In this document: positions 1-8,052 of the stretch, in pieces
How the letters are laid out: the number at the start of each line of letters is the position of its first letter
How positions within the stretch are numbered: the stretch's first letter is position 1
Source: Oribacterium sp.
GTDB taxonomy: Bacteria > Bacillota_A > Clostridia > Lachnospirales > Lachnospiraceae
Direction: 5' to 3'
Length of the DNA: 63,651 bases
Assembly (NCBI GenBank): GCA_017940955.1
Contig: JAGAXP010000017.1
Coordinates: 1-63,651, forward strand
Made by a program: the position numbers and the translations under genes
Notes under the pieces: generated by a model
Told to the model about the DNA's origin: nothing
Databases searched by the model: none
What the model saw: only the letters and a program-made list of their open reading frames with translations

Positions 1-954
1 ACCATAGCTTATTCTTGAACGGTTCTATACCTTTGAATCTCGGGTCATTAATAAAGTCGTACATGTCCTACTCCTCAGTTATTCCGTGTGGCTCATGCGA
101 GCCTGGATATATCTATCCTCTTGTTTTGGCCTTTCAAAACATGCTCAAATCGCAGTAGCGCCTCTTTCTTTTTTCAGTGCTGCTGCGTGGTAACGTATAT
201 TTGCTGGGCTTCCTGCGGCTCCTGCCGCTTTTCTCTGCCCATTCCAACCTGTGGGTATCTCCACAAGCTCGAATCGGAAGAGACTATATCCTGCTGTGGT
301 CGCCCACACCAGCACCCCGACCTTGTCGTTTATTGGAGCCTCCCAACCTCACTAATAAACTTAAAGACCCTTGGCATCCGTGAAATCAGGTGATGGAGTA
401 ATCCGGAACTCGCTTCTATGTTTCTTTCATTTCCTTCAACCCCGACAGTCTCTTGTACTTTTATGTACATTTCATTTTTCCCAGACCGTCTCTTCGAGAC
501 AGATGGTGAGCAGTTAATTGTTCACTGGATTCTCTGGCGGTATGTAATTATCATGCCGGGGTGCTCCAATTATGTTTTGTACATAATAAATTGAGAGAGC
601 GCCTCATTTGTAGGTATTGCACAAGAAATAGGGCTGAAATAGGCTTTTTAAGCCGCTATTTTAGGCACTTTATTACAACGACCTACCTCACCGACTGTCT
701 TAAAGACGTTCCAAGACTTCCTTTGGGGATAACCCCAATATGTTGATTTTGAAGTTTACAGGCTACTATATATAGGGCTTATCCGTTTTTCCGGCTCCAA
801 ATTTTCGAGATAGGGATAATGTTCATTTTTGACGGGCGGCCGATGGGGCTGGCTGAAAAATAGGGATAATGTTCATTTTTGAGAAATGGGGATAATGTTC
901 ATTTTTTGATATAAGATTTGCAGATAGGGATAATGTTCATTTTGGTATGTGCGC
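1..954. other. gene-poor stretch, no convincing CDS
   Basis: I see no open frame here with a good ribosome binding site or a recognisable product. Open frames at 88-393 and 561-746 have low-complexity, Cys/Ser-rich translations typical of non-coding frames. Visible structure is a perfect 6-bp stem with a 4-nt loop at 723-738 (TTGGGG / CCCCAA), a small GGCTT/AAGCC hairpin near 639-651, and four direct repeats at 811-943, listed separately. The stretch may be the flank or remnant of another mobile element. Confidence 0.5.
811..943 (+). repeat. four direct repeats (iteron-like or IS end repeats)
   Basis: The core GGGATAATGTTCATTTT occurs four times in the same orientation, at about 811-832, 861-882, 887-909 and 924-943, with uneven spacing of roughly 26 to 50 bp. 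Directly repeated 20-bp boxes can be replication iterons, binding sites for a recombinase or regulator, or the multiple terminal repeats of an IS21-family element. No IS21 istA/istB genes are visible. A RepA-like ATPase gene lies 3.5 kb away, so an iteron role is possible but unproven. Confidence 0.75.
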
Positions 955-1028
955 AATAAAACAGCCCACCAGGTCGGTTTCCCAGTGACGAAATATGCTC
1001 GTTCCTTGGAAACAAACCCGGTGGGCTG
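955..1028 (-). terminator. long hairpin terminator for the 5482-1092 operon
   Basis: Arms CAGCCCACC (962-970) and GGTGGGCTG (1020-1028) pair perfectly, and inner segments GGTTTCC / GGAAAC extend the structure. On the minus strand the hairpin is followed by TTTTATT. It lies 64 bp beyond the stop codon at 1092, where a terminator for the leftward operon is expected. Confidence 0.7.
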
Positions 1029-1091
1029 CATCAGTTCTATGTTCAGTTTTCAATCAGCTTCGTCGAAGGCCGAAAAAGTTATGAGCTTCTT

Positions 1092-1367
1092 TTATCTTCC
1101 GGTCATCCGTTCATACTCTGCCAGCCTCGGAAACTTCCGTCCGTTCCGGTATTCGTAGTACAGCCTGACCGCATTTTGGAGATTGCCGTTGTTATCGTGA
1201 TCCCGAATCCTCAGTAGCGCCTCATACATCTTTTCATCATCAGCTACCGCCGTATCAAGAGAAGTACCTATCAGTTCTTCTGCCGCGTTCGCCCTGGAAA
1301 GCCGGGATCGTACCGCTCCTCTCGTGTATTTCTTCTCCTCCAGGAATTTCTCAAATCCGTCTTGCAC
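1092..1367 (-). CDS. hypothetical protein, 91 aa
   Basis: This is a small charged protein with no motif I recognise. The first half is helical and basic (FEKFLEEKKYT, RGAVRSRLSRAN) and the second half has a DHDNNGNLQNAVRLYYEYR stretch, so it may be all-helical. It is the last gene before the terminator at 955-1028 and follows the two recombinase-module proteins on the same strand after a gap of about 100 bp, so it probably belongs to the same leftward operon. A SAM-like or DNA-binding helix role is possible but is a guess from composition only. Confidence 0.55.
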   Translation of the reverse strand: MQDGFEKFLEEKKYTRGAVRSRLSRANAAEELIGTSLDTAVADDEKMYEALLRIRDHDNNGNLQNAVRLYYEYRNGRKFPRLAEYERMTGR

Positions 1368-1469
1368 TTATACCGCCCCTTCCAAATGTTCTTCACATTT
1401 GGAATTATAGCAGGAAAGTGTGCAGCCGTACATTGAGAATTTATTTGCTAAACGCCGGCTACAGTGTGG

Positions 1470-1865
1470 TTATCGTTCCGCCTCCTTTACCCTGCCCTCG
1501 TAGACTTCCAGTGCCTTCCGGAGATCGAAGTAAACAGTTCGGCTGTCCGGAGCGATCTGCTCTCCAGGGATCCGGTATGTGACCTTCTTCTTCCAGCCAC
1601 ATGTCTGATAGACGAACCGCACCAGATCCTTGCTCTTCAGATCATGGTGGTCATACTTTATCACTTCCGGCAGCCTGTAGGCTCCTCCGTCATCGATAGT
1701 ACAAGGCTCGATGCCAAAGACCAGGTCTTCCGGGCTGAACAGGAAATGGAAGAACTCCGGATATCCGATTGCCTTCAGCGTGGTCTTGAAGATTGTGATC
1801 CTGCCGGAATCGATATTAAAAGATATGCCGGGAACCGTGAAATCCCATGCGATGTACTCATCCAC
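1470..1865 (-). CDS. stand-alone copy of the recombinase C-terminal module, 131 aa
   Basis: The start is GTG at 1865, overlapping the stop of the preceding gene (GTGGATGA), so translation is probably coupled. Residues about 14-118 follow the same pattern as the C-terminal part of the serine recombinase at 2619-4451: a beta-rich stretch around SFNIDSGRITIF, then an acidic segment with a Pro-Cys (IEPC), then a segment ending CGWKKKVTYRIPG and a VYFDL strand. Here the FNTAC motif of the other two copies is degenerate (IFKTTL). It is the most divergent of three module copies in one operon. Its function is unknown; a partner or accessory role for the recombinase is inferred from context only. Confidence 0.6.
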   Translation of the reverse strand: MDEYIAWDFTVPGISFNIDSGRITIFKTTLKAIGYPEFFHFLFSPEDLVFGIEPCTIDDGGAYRLPEVIKYDHHDLKSKDLVRFVYQTCGWKKKVTYRIPGEQIAPDSRTVYFDLRKALEVYEGRVKEAER

Positions 1866-2622
1866 TATAATCTCCTCCGCTTACTGGATCCGGGTCTTCC
1901 GGGCGCACTTCTCCCTTGGTATCTGCCGCTTCCTCCCGCACGCCCGTGAACATCGCTATATTCACAAAGCCGTCCATCTCTGTGATCTCGGTTTCCTTCA
2001 GATGCTGTTCCATCGGAACACCGAATGTATTAGCGATATCATCAGGGTAGTAGCCGTGCCTGGTATCAACCGGAATCTGCTCGCCGTTCTCGTCCACAGG
2101 CTCCTCACCCTTCTTCGGACGCTCGTTGAAGACCTGCTTCACGTTGAGATCAAAGACATAGTAAATCTTGCCGTCATAAGGGATCTGATAACCGAGCACC
2201 TTATAGCGGCATTTCTTATTCCAGCCCATCAACTGGAAAAGGGAATCTGTAAAGTCAGGGCAGCGCATTCTGCGGCTCTTGCGCTTATCCGGCTTCGCCA
2301 CACACCAGCGCAGAGCCTGCTTGTCATTCTCATCACAGCCGGTCACAGAAAATAGCCCGGTATTCTCGTCAAAGTACAGATTGACCCATACCACATCTTC
2401 CAATCCATTGATACAGGCGGTATTAAAGGTAATATTCCCATCCCGGAATGTGACGGCGGGATCGCGCATGCTTGGGAACAGCTCCTTACGGATCACCTTC
2501 ATGTTATTCGGATTGAACTTGTCTATCAGCTCCTGGCGCTTTGTTTCCCTGGCAGAAGCGATGGCTTCCTCTTCGGTTGTTTCGGTGGCCAGACCGCCGT
2601 TATTGATCAGCTCCTCGTTCAT
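1858..2622 (-). CDS. recombinase-module protein, 254 aa
   Basis: The start ATG at 2622 overlaps the recombinase stop as ATGA, and a GGTGG/GGAAG ribosome site lies just upstream. Residues about 48-160 match the module at residues 394-510 of that recombinase: LFPSMRDPAVTF then GNITFNTACINGLEDV, compared with YFPSIEQPAMTI then GKLRFNTACLKKFEDV, and then LFQLMGWNKKCRY compared with LFDLMSWEDEGKY. The C-terminal part (160-254) is acidic and not shared. Proteins like this are sometimes labelled integrase in databases, but no catalytic recombinase domain is visible. Its tight coupling to the recombinase suggests they act together. Confidence 0.7.
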   Translation of the reverse strand: MNEELINNGGLATETTEEEAIASARETKRQELIDKFNPNNMKVIRKELFPSMRDPAVTFRDGNITFNTACINGLEDVVWVNLYFDENTGLFSVTGCDENDKQALRWCVAKPDKRKSRRMRCPDFTDSLFQLMGWNKKCRYKVLGYQIPYDGKIYYVFDLNVKQVFNERPKKGEEPVDENGEQIPVDTRHGYYPDDIANTFGVPMEQHLKETEITEMDGFVNIAMFTGVREEAADTKGEVRPEDPDPVSGGDYSG

Positions 2623-4451
2623 GCTGTTTTCTTCCACCCTTCCATAATCGTTTCTGCTTCCTTCATCAAAGCGTTCAGCTTCTCCGCTGTGAGAATGTTC
2701 ATCTCCTCCAGCTCCTTCGCCGGGCGGAGCACATCCCAATCACCCGCATAATGCCGCTGCTCCAGGTAAGAGACCGGTTCTCCGAAAGATGACCATGCCT
2801 GCGGATAAACACGCACAGTTTCCCGGATAACGATTTCTTCTGTTGGAGCATCAGTACTCTGCTCGGCATCCTCCGCTTCCTCTGGTTCTTCTGGCACGAT
2901 GACCTGTTCTTCGATCTTTGTGACCACAGGCTCGTCCAACTGGAAAAGAAGGAGCTTCTGGTCGCCCTGGCATTCAAACTGTCCGCGGAACCGGTACTTC
3001 CCCTCGTCCTCCCAGCTCATGAGATCAAAGAGCGTCCGGGAAAGCCCTCTGCATCCGAGTGTACTGACAGCCCAGCGTTCCTCCCGGAGTCTGCCCCAGT
3101 GGATGGCGTTGGGATTATCCTCTTCACACGGACGGATGGCGATCATGTTTGAGACCGTGTTCAACAGGAGCTCGACATACTCCACGTCCTCAAACTTCTT
3201 AAGGCAGGCTGTGTTGAACCGCAGCTTGCCGTTATGTATTGTCATCGCCGGCTGCTCTATGGACGGGAAGTAGTCGGCGCGTACCTTTTTATAGCCGCCC
3301 ATGTAAAGGCGAGGTCCCTCTGAAACCATCTCGGTCTCCGGCACCTCTACACTCTCACAGGCCGCCTTGTAGTCCTCTGTGGAAAACCCGCTCCAGTTCT
3401 TGTCAATCGGGACATACCCCGCAAGAATACCGTCATCAATCACACTCATCACAGGCAGCGGACGGCTCTTGGATGTATATAGCTGTGAGGACTTGAGCAT
3501 ATTCGCGGCATTGTAGACATCTCGGTCTACGATTGGTTCATGGTGGTCACGCTGGATGTACTGTTTCCTGTTCTGCCGGTTCTTCACAGACTTATGGGTC
3601 TTGAAGTCAGGAGTATATGTTTTACGGGCGCGGATGTCGCCGCAATGCCGCTCGTTTTCGATCACCCCGTCGATGGATGACCGATTCCATACTTCGTTAC
3701 CCAGTTTGGTGGTTCTTCCATACTCAGTCAGCAAGTCAGCAATCTCCTGTGAAGACCAGCCGTTGATGTAGAGGTAGTAGATCACCTTGACCGTCTCCGC
3801 TTCATCGGGATTCACCACCAGCTCGCCTTCCTCGTCCAGATCATAACCGAGCAGTTTCGGTGTCAGGAAGATGCCCTTGGAGAAGCGCCGCTCTATCGAC
3901 CAGTCCATGATGAAGGATTTGGAGCGTGATTCCTCCTCCGCCACTGTCGCAAGGATGGTAAGAACAAGGGCACCCGTGGTGTCCAGTGTATACAGATTGT
4001 TCTCATCGAAATGGACGCCCACACCGATCTTCTTCAGTTCCTCGATTACGGAGAGACAATCTACTACATTACGGGCAAAACGCGCTATAGATTTTGCGAG
4101 GATATGCTGGATTTTTCCCGCTCTGGCATCCTCGATCATCTGGAGCATGCCCTTGCGATGTGCCAGATTCGTACCTGAGATACCCTCGTCGCTGTAGATA
4201 CCGGCGAACTCCCAATTGGGATTATTCTCGATCCGGTCCGTGAAGTCGTTCACCTGCAGCTCGTAGGAGGAGGTCTGCTCATCATTCTCTGTGGACACAC
4301 GAACGTAAGCCGCCACCTTCAGCTTCCTCTGTTCCAAGGCAACCTCGTCGGTCGCAATGGCTGGGATTACTTCCAGTTCCGAAGGATCGACGCCCTTATA
4401 TCGGTTCCTTATTTTCTGTTTGCTATCACCCTTCTTTTCGCTGGCGATCAT
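2619..4451 (-). CDS. large serine recombinase with extra C-terminal module, 610 aa
   Basis: This is a site-specific recombinase of the large serine family. The resolvase catalytic domain spans about residues 45-185, with the nucleophile at Ser53 in YVRVST, followed by DEGISGT, KSIARFARN and the ATVAEEESRS helix. The recombinase domain spans about 195-320. In place of the usual Cys4 zinc ribbon, residues about 394-510 form a beta-rich module that is repeated in the next two genes, and an acidic tail follows. Its ATG overlaps the stop of the upstream ATPase gene by 4 bp. It probably integrates or excises the left-hand element. It is divergent from the five recombinases at 16228-23127 in having this unusual C-terminus. 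Confidence 0.92.
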   Translation of the reverse strand: MIASEKKGDSKQKIRNRYKGVDPSELEVIPAIATDEVALEQRKLKVAAYVRVSTENDEQTSSYELQVNDFTDRIENNPNWEFAGIYSDEGISGTNLAHRKGMLQMIEDARAGKIQHILAKSIARFARNVVDCLSVIEELKKIGVGVHFDENNLYTLDTTGALVLTILATVAEEESRSKSFIMDWSIERRFSKGIFLTPKLLGYDLDEEGELVVNPDEAETVKVIYYLYINGWSSQEIADLLTEYGRTTKLGNEVWNRSSIDGVIENERHCGDIRARKTYTPDFKTHKSVKNRQNRKQYIQRDHHEPIVDRDVYNAANMLKSSQLYTSKSRPLPVMSVIDDGILAGYVPIDKNWSGFSTEDYKAACESVEVPETEMVSEGPRLYMGGYKKVRADYFPSIEQPAMTIHNGKLRFNTACLKKFEDVEYVELLLNTVSNMIAIRPCEEDNPNAIHWGRLREERWAVSTLGCRGLSRTLFDLMSWEDEGKYRFRGQFECQGDQKLLLFQLDEPVVTKIEEQVIVPEEPEEAEDAEQSTDAPTEEIVIRETVRVYPQAWSSFGEPVSYLEQRHYAGDWDVLRPAKELEEMNILTAEKLNALMKEAETIMEGWKKTA

Positions 4452-5482
4452 TCGTGTTTCACATCCTTTGTTTTCTTATCTAAACCAGGCTCTGCTTTTC
4501 CGTCAGCAGGCTTGATGCTCCAATACCACTGATTCATTTTTCTGTAGCATCGGATCCCCATATTCTTCCGTGTGTCCTCCGCCGTCCTGTGGCTGATACC
4601 TTCCTGTTCAAGTTTTTCGTACACATCCACGGATTTCATATCGCTTTGATTCAGCATCTGCTTAATCAGGAATGCGGCCTTGTCCATCTTCTTTTCAAAG
4701 ACAGGCATTTCCGCTTTATGGTCTCTCTGTGGTGAAGCAGATACTTCCAGCCATCTAAATCCGGTCTGTGGTCTTATCTCAAATCGGAATTCTCCGTCCG
4801 ATGGTCCAAGGCTGTTTTTAATCTGCCTTACCACGCGAACATCTGTATCCAACGAATCCCGTTCTACTTGCAGAACACTCCGCGCCGCTGCAACAACATC
4901 AATGCTTCCAAGACTGCGGTACAGCCCCTTGCTTCCCTCTTTCTTATTGAGGTGACCTATCAGGACCACAGCACAGTCATATGTCGATGCCCACAGGGAA
5001 AGGCGGTGCATCAGTTTTCTCGCTCGTCCCGCTATCTGAAGATCGGAATCACTGCCCAGATATGCTTGAATTGGATCTATAACCACAAGACGCGGTCTGA
5101 AATCTATAATTGCTTCTCGTATTCGCTCGTCATCGAGGGTAAGACCGCCGTAGACCTCTTCATTGATAAAGGCAATGTTCCGGCAGTCCGCTCCGGCCGC
5201 TTCCAGTCTCGGCTTGATCGTGTCAGACACGCCATCCTCCGAGCACTGGTAGATTGCCCTCTGTGCTCTTCCGAGCGCCTGACCGTCTGGTGTTGCTCCA
5301 CCGTTGGACATCTCCGCGATCAGGTTCATCATCATTGTAGATTTTCCGTCTCCGGGATCGCCCTGCAGCAGCGTGATCTTTCCTATTGCGATAAAGGGAA
5401 ACCACAGCCATCGGACACTTGTCGCGCGCACATCGCTGTAAAGCGTCACGAGGCTTGAGCCTTCCTTTTCCGACATGCGCAT
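4448..5482 (-). CDS. RecA/RepA-like AAA ATPase, 344 aa
   Basis: This is a P-loop ATPase of the RepA/DnaB-like (AAA_25) type. Walker A is GDPGDGKST at residues 41-49, and Walker B is the hydrophobic run LVVIDP at about 132-137. The C-terminal 90 residues resemble a winged-helix region (KSVDVYEKLEQEGISHRTAEDTR). Proteins of this family act as replicative helicases of plasmids and integrative elements or as DNA-bound motor proteins. It is first in the operon and translationally coupled (ATGA) to the serine recombinase. A start at the ATG two codons downstream is possible. Whether it replicates the element is inference. Confidence 0.85.
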   Translation of the reverse strand: MRMSEKEGSSLVTLYSDVRATSVRWLWFPFIAIGKITLLQGDPGDGKSTMMMNLIAEMSNGGATPDGQALGRAQRAIYQCSEDGVSDTIKPRLEAAGADCRNIAFINEEVYGGLTLDDERIREAIIDFRPRLVVIDPIQAYLGSDSDLQIAGRARKLMHRLSLWASTYDCAVVLIGHLNKKEGSKGLYRSLGSIDVVAAARSVLQVERDSLDTDVRVVRQIKNSLGPSDGEFRFEIRPQTGFRWLEVSASPQRDHKAEMPVFEKKMDKAAFLIKQMLNQSDMKSVDVYEKLEQEGISHRTAEDTRKNMGIRCYRKMNQWYWSIKPADGKAEPGLDKKTKDVKHE

Positions 5483-5601
5483 GAACCCCCTTCCGTGTTT
5501 ACAGGCCGACCTATTTTACATTTTCATTATACTTTTTCTTCTGTGGTTTTACTGCTACCCCCAGGGTTACATGTTCATTCTTTTGCATCCACATTGGTTA
5601 C

Positions 5602-5654
5602 AAAAAAGCCTTAGACAACGCTACAGATAGGAGTGTTCTGTGTTGTGGTCTAAG
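5602..5654 (-). terminator. hairpin plus T-run upstream of the ATPase operon
   Basis: Arms CTTAGAC (5610-5616) and GTCTAAG (5648-5654) pair, and an inner ACAGA/TCTGT pair with small bulges extends the stem. On the minus strand the hairpin is followed by GGCTTTTTTG. It lies about 120 bp upstream of the ATPase start, so it could be a leader attenuator of the leftward operon or a terminator that insulates it. Confidence 0.5.
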
Positions 5655-5679
5655 AAGTGAAATAAGTTCATTGATATCG

Positions 5680-5708
5680 TTGCTATGTACAAAACCTGAC
5701 GGTAATAT
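5680..5708 (+). promoter_or_regulatory. promoter for the Xre regulator gene
   Basis: A TTGCTA box at 5680-5685 and a TAATAT box at 5703-5708 are separated by 17 bp. The sequence matches the promoter-like elements before 6569, 18947, 23127 and 27033, especially the TTGCTATGTACAAAAC stretch shared with the one before 6569. It lies 35 bp upstream of the start at 5744. Confidence 0.65.
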
Positions 5709-5743
5709 GCTACTGCCTACTGCGGGCTGAAAAGGAGGAACAT

Positions 5744-6085
5744 ATGCCCGTAGACAGTAAAAAATTTGGTGAGCGAATGAAGCATCAGCGTTCCTTGCAG
5801 AATCTATCGCAGGAGGCGCTTGCGGAAGCGGTCGGTCAATCACGAATCAACATTTCCCGTATTGAAAATGGAGAGAGGCTACCGAGCGTGGAGGTTTTGA
5901 TAAACATTGCAAATGCCCTACATGTATCTGTAGACGATCTGCTCGTTGACAGTTTGGATTATCCCATTTCCACGGCAGATTCAGATTTGCACCGCTTACT
6001 TCTTGATTGCAACAAACTCGAAGAAGAGATTCTCACAAGAACCGCAGAGGAATTGAAGAAAATCCTGTACGGTTTAGGTATCTGA
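5744..6085 (+). CDS. Xre-family helix-turn-helix regulator, 113 aa
   Basis: This is a DNA-binding repressor-type protein. The HTH_3 domain spans about residues 8-65 and includes the recognition region LSQEALAEAVGQSRINISRIENGERLPS. The C-terminal 45 residues form an acidic helix (LEEEILTRTAEELKKIL) probably used for dimerisation. AAAGGAGGAACAT precedes the ATG. It is divergent from the ATPase-recombinase operon, and the intergenic region between them holds hairpins and a promoter, so it probably controls that operon and itself. It is typical of the regulator of a small integrative element or prophage. Confidence 0.88.
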   Translation: MPVDSKKFGERMKHQRSLQNLSQEALAEAVGQSRINISRIENGERLPSVEVLINIANALHVSVDDLLVDSLDYPISTADSDLHRLLLDCNKLEEEILTRTAEELKKILYGLGI

Positions 6086-6093
6086 CAACATAA

Positions 6094-6172
6094 CAAAAAA
6101 TCTGCCCGCGTAGGCGGCAGCAGCATCCTTGATTTCATCTTGGGTGCTTCTGTCCTCTACACGGGCAGTTTA
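6094..6172. terminator. bidirectional hairpin between convergent genes
   Basis: CTGCCCGCGTAG (6102-6113) pairs with CTACACGGGCAG (6157-6168) with one wobble, and the interior AGCAGCATCC / GGGTGCTTCT segments nearly pair, giving a long imperfect stem. An A-run at 6094-6100 gives a U-tract on the minus strand. It separates the plus-strand Xre gene from the minus-strand gene at 6189-6569. Confidence 0.6.
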
Positions 6173-6188
6173 ATATCCGATGTTCCTC

Positions 6189-6569
6189 TTACCCCACCGT
6201 CAGCCAGCAGTCTGTGAGGAATTTGGTCATTTCCGCTGGCATGGATCCAACGTATTTCTCTCCGGACAGAGCCGGGAGCAGCTTATCCCTCATGTACTCG
6301 ATTGTGTTCTTCAGCACGCGCTCTCTCTCCTGCGCCTGCCATGCGTCTGCGGATATTGCGGCGACCACCCTCGCATTGTCGATCAGTGCCGCCAGTTCCT
6401 CTTTGTCGATGCCGTCCGGTCTTACGACCCGGCTCAATACCTCCACCGCCGCCTCTTCTTTCAACTGCTGCAAATATGCCTTCAGCATCGCCGCCACCGT
6501 CAAGTCCGCAATCCCAAATCCGTACTCGTCCGCGTGAACGTCACGCAGGATTCCTGTGTTAATAACCAT
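6189..6569 (-). CDS. hypothetical protein, 126 aa
   Basis: I do not recognise this protein. It is mostly helical and acidic, with stretches such as AMLKAYLQQLKEEAAVEVLS and a conserved-looking tail ending MTKFLTDCWLTVG. I chose the ATG at 6569 because GGAGG lies 8 bp upstream; a TTG six bases further upstream is too close to it. It has its own promoter-like element (6622-6650) and is convergent with the Xre gene. Its position beside a regulator and a recombinase operon suggests an accessory function of the left element. Confidence 0.7.
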   Translation of the reverse strand: MVINTGILRDVHADEYGFGIADLTVAAMLKAYLQQLKEEAAVEVLSRVVRPDGIDKEELAALIDNARVVAAISADAWQAQERERVLKNTIEYMRDKLLPALSGEKYVGSMPAEMTKFLTDCWLTVG

Positions 6570-6621
6570 GCTCAAAACCTCCGTCCATTCAGTACATAAC
6601 CCCGTACTTTTTTCGCTTCTG

Positions 6622-6650
6622 AAGTTACCTCAGAGTTTTGTACATAGCAA
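6622..6650 (-). promoter_or_regulatory. promoter for the gene at 6189-6569
   Basis: On the minus strand TTGCTA (6645-6650) and TAACTT (6622-6627) are 17 bp apart. The stretch TTGCTATGTACAAAAC is identical to that before the Xre gene at 5680, so both genes may share a regulator. Confidence 0.55.
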
Positions 6651-6885
6651 GATGCAAAAGAATCCAGAAGAAGGTCGTACCCGTTGAAACTATCGGATCA
6701 CCAGCATTCTCACACAGGAACCGGTCGCTATCGGCGTGTCTGATTCAAGATTGAGATCATAAACATCGAAGCTGTAGATAATATGAAGTGACCTCACATT
6801 TGTAGCAACGTGGATTTACCTGTATACTAATGATTGTCCAAGATCAATGGTAACAGGGATTACCGCATACAAAAGGAGGTCACCT
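6651..6885 (+). other. upstream non-coding flank of the IS110-type element
   Basis: No gene is visible in this stretch. It holds the left flank of the IS110-type transposase gene and a strong ribosome site (AAAAGGAGGTCACCT) before the ATG at 6886. The left end of the element must lie somewhere here because the promoter at 6622-6650 belongs to the neighbouring gene, but IS110 elements lack obvious terminal inverted repeats, so I cannot place it. The segment could encode the element's guide (bridge) RNA if the element is of the IS110 group that carries it upstream. Confidence 0.4.
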
Positions 6886-8052
6886 ATGTATAGAATAATC
6901 AAAATCGGAATGGATGTCCATAGTACGAATTATACTTTATGCGCAATGGAACCCACTATTGGTGCAGAAGACCGGGTTTTTGGGGAAATTCAGGTTGCCC
7001 CAGACTACAGGGAAGTCATTTGCTTCATTGAATCTCTGAAAATGAAACTTGGCTTCTACGACGATTATTCTATTGAATGCGGTTATGAGGCAGGCTGCCT
7101 CGGTTATACCCTTTATCACCAGCTCACAGGAGCCGGGATCAAATGTGTCATTCTTGCGCCGACAACAATGCTTACACAGCAGGGACAGCGGATCAAAACG
7201 GATAAGCGGGATGCTCGTCTGATCGCACAATGCCTATGTTACGGCGGGTATCATCCAGTTTACATCCCCACCGGTGAAGATGATGCTGTCAAAGAGTATC
7301 TCCGGATGAGGGACGACCATAAGCATGCACTGAAGAAGTTGAAACAGCAGATCAATGCGTTTGTTCTCAGACATGGCCATCAGTATGTTGGAACCAAATG
7401 GACCAATAAACATGTTACCTGGCTTAGTAAACTGGAGCTTGATCCGATGTATCATGAAACACTGAACGAATACATGGCTTCCTATGAAGAACAGGAAGCG
7501 AAGATCGAACGCTACGACAAACGGATCGAAGAGATTGCTTCAGAAGCACGGTATCAGGAAAACGCAGAAAAGCTGGGATGTTTCCTGGGGATCCGTACAC
7601 ACACGGCGCTGTCTTTGATCGTAGAAACCGGTGACTTTAAGAGATTCGGAAAAGGAAACACCTATGCGGCATTTCTTGGTTTAGCACCTGGTGAGCATTC
7701 CAGCTCGACAACTGTGAACCGGCTCGGCATTTCCAAGGCCGGAAACACACACCTGCGCTGTCTTTTGATCGAAGCGGCAAAAGGCATTTGTAAAGGAGCC
7801 ATCGGACATAAATCCAAAGAGCTTCGTTCCAGGCAAAGCGGACAGTCACCTGAGGTTATTGCCTATGCTGATAAGGCGAATACACGTCTGCGGAGCAAGT
7901 ACTACAAGATGATCCGCCATGGGAAGAAGAAAAATGTGGCAGTTGCTGCCGTGGCCAGAGAACTTGCCTGCTTTGTCTGGGGTATGATGACTGGCAACAT
8001 CAGTACAGCCTCCGGAGCAGGTACATCAGTGACGGCTGTCAGTCAAGGGTAA
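6886..8052 (+). CDS. IS110-family transposase, 388 aa
   Basis: This is a DEDD-type recombinase. The N-terminal RuvC-like domain shows KIGMDVHS (first Asp at residue 10), an acidic SIECGYEAG motif and a KTDKRDARLIAQ motif with two further acidic residues. The C-terminal Tnp20 domain contains GIRTHTALSLIVETGDF and the conserved GLAPGE and GISKAGNTHLR segments, where the catalytic serine of this family lies. The ATG at 6886 has AAAAGGAGG 7-8 bp upstream; an earlier in-frame start at 6847 has no such site. The length is normal and no frameshift is seen, so the element may be active. IS110 transposases work with an element-encoded bridge RNA. Confidence 0.93.
   Translation: MYRIIKIGMDVHSTNYTLCAMEPTIGAEDRVFGEIQVAPDYREVICFIESLKMKLGFYDDYSIECGYEAGCLGYTLYHQLTGAGIKCVILAPTTMLTQQGQRIKTDKRDARLIAQCLCYGGYHPVYIPTGEDDAVKEYLRMRDDHKHALKKLKQQINAFVLRHGHQYVGTKWTNKHVTWLSKLELDPMYHETLNEYMASYEEQEAKIERYDKRIEEIASEARYQENAEKLGCFLGIRTHTALSLIVETGDFKRFGKGNTYAAFLGLAPGEHSSSTTVNRLGISKAGNTHLRCLLIEAAKGICKGAIGHKSKELRSRQSGQSPEVIAYADKANTRLRSKYYKMIRHGKKKNVAVAAVARELACFVWGMMTGNISTASGAGTSVTAVSQG

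Noticed and set aside
88..746. Open frames in the left gene-poor stretch
   Set aside because: Translations are Cys/Ser/Trp-rich without domains, and no ribosome site precedes them.
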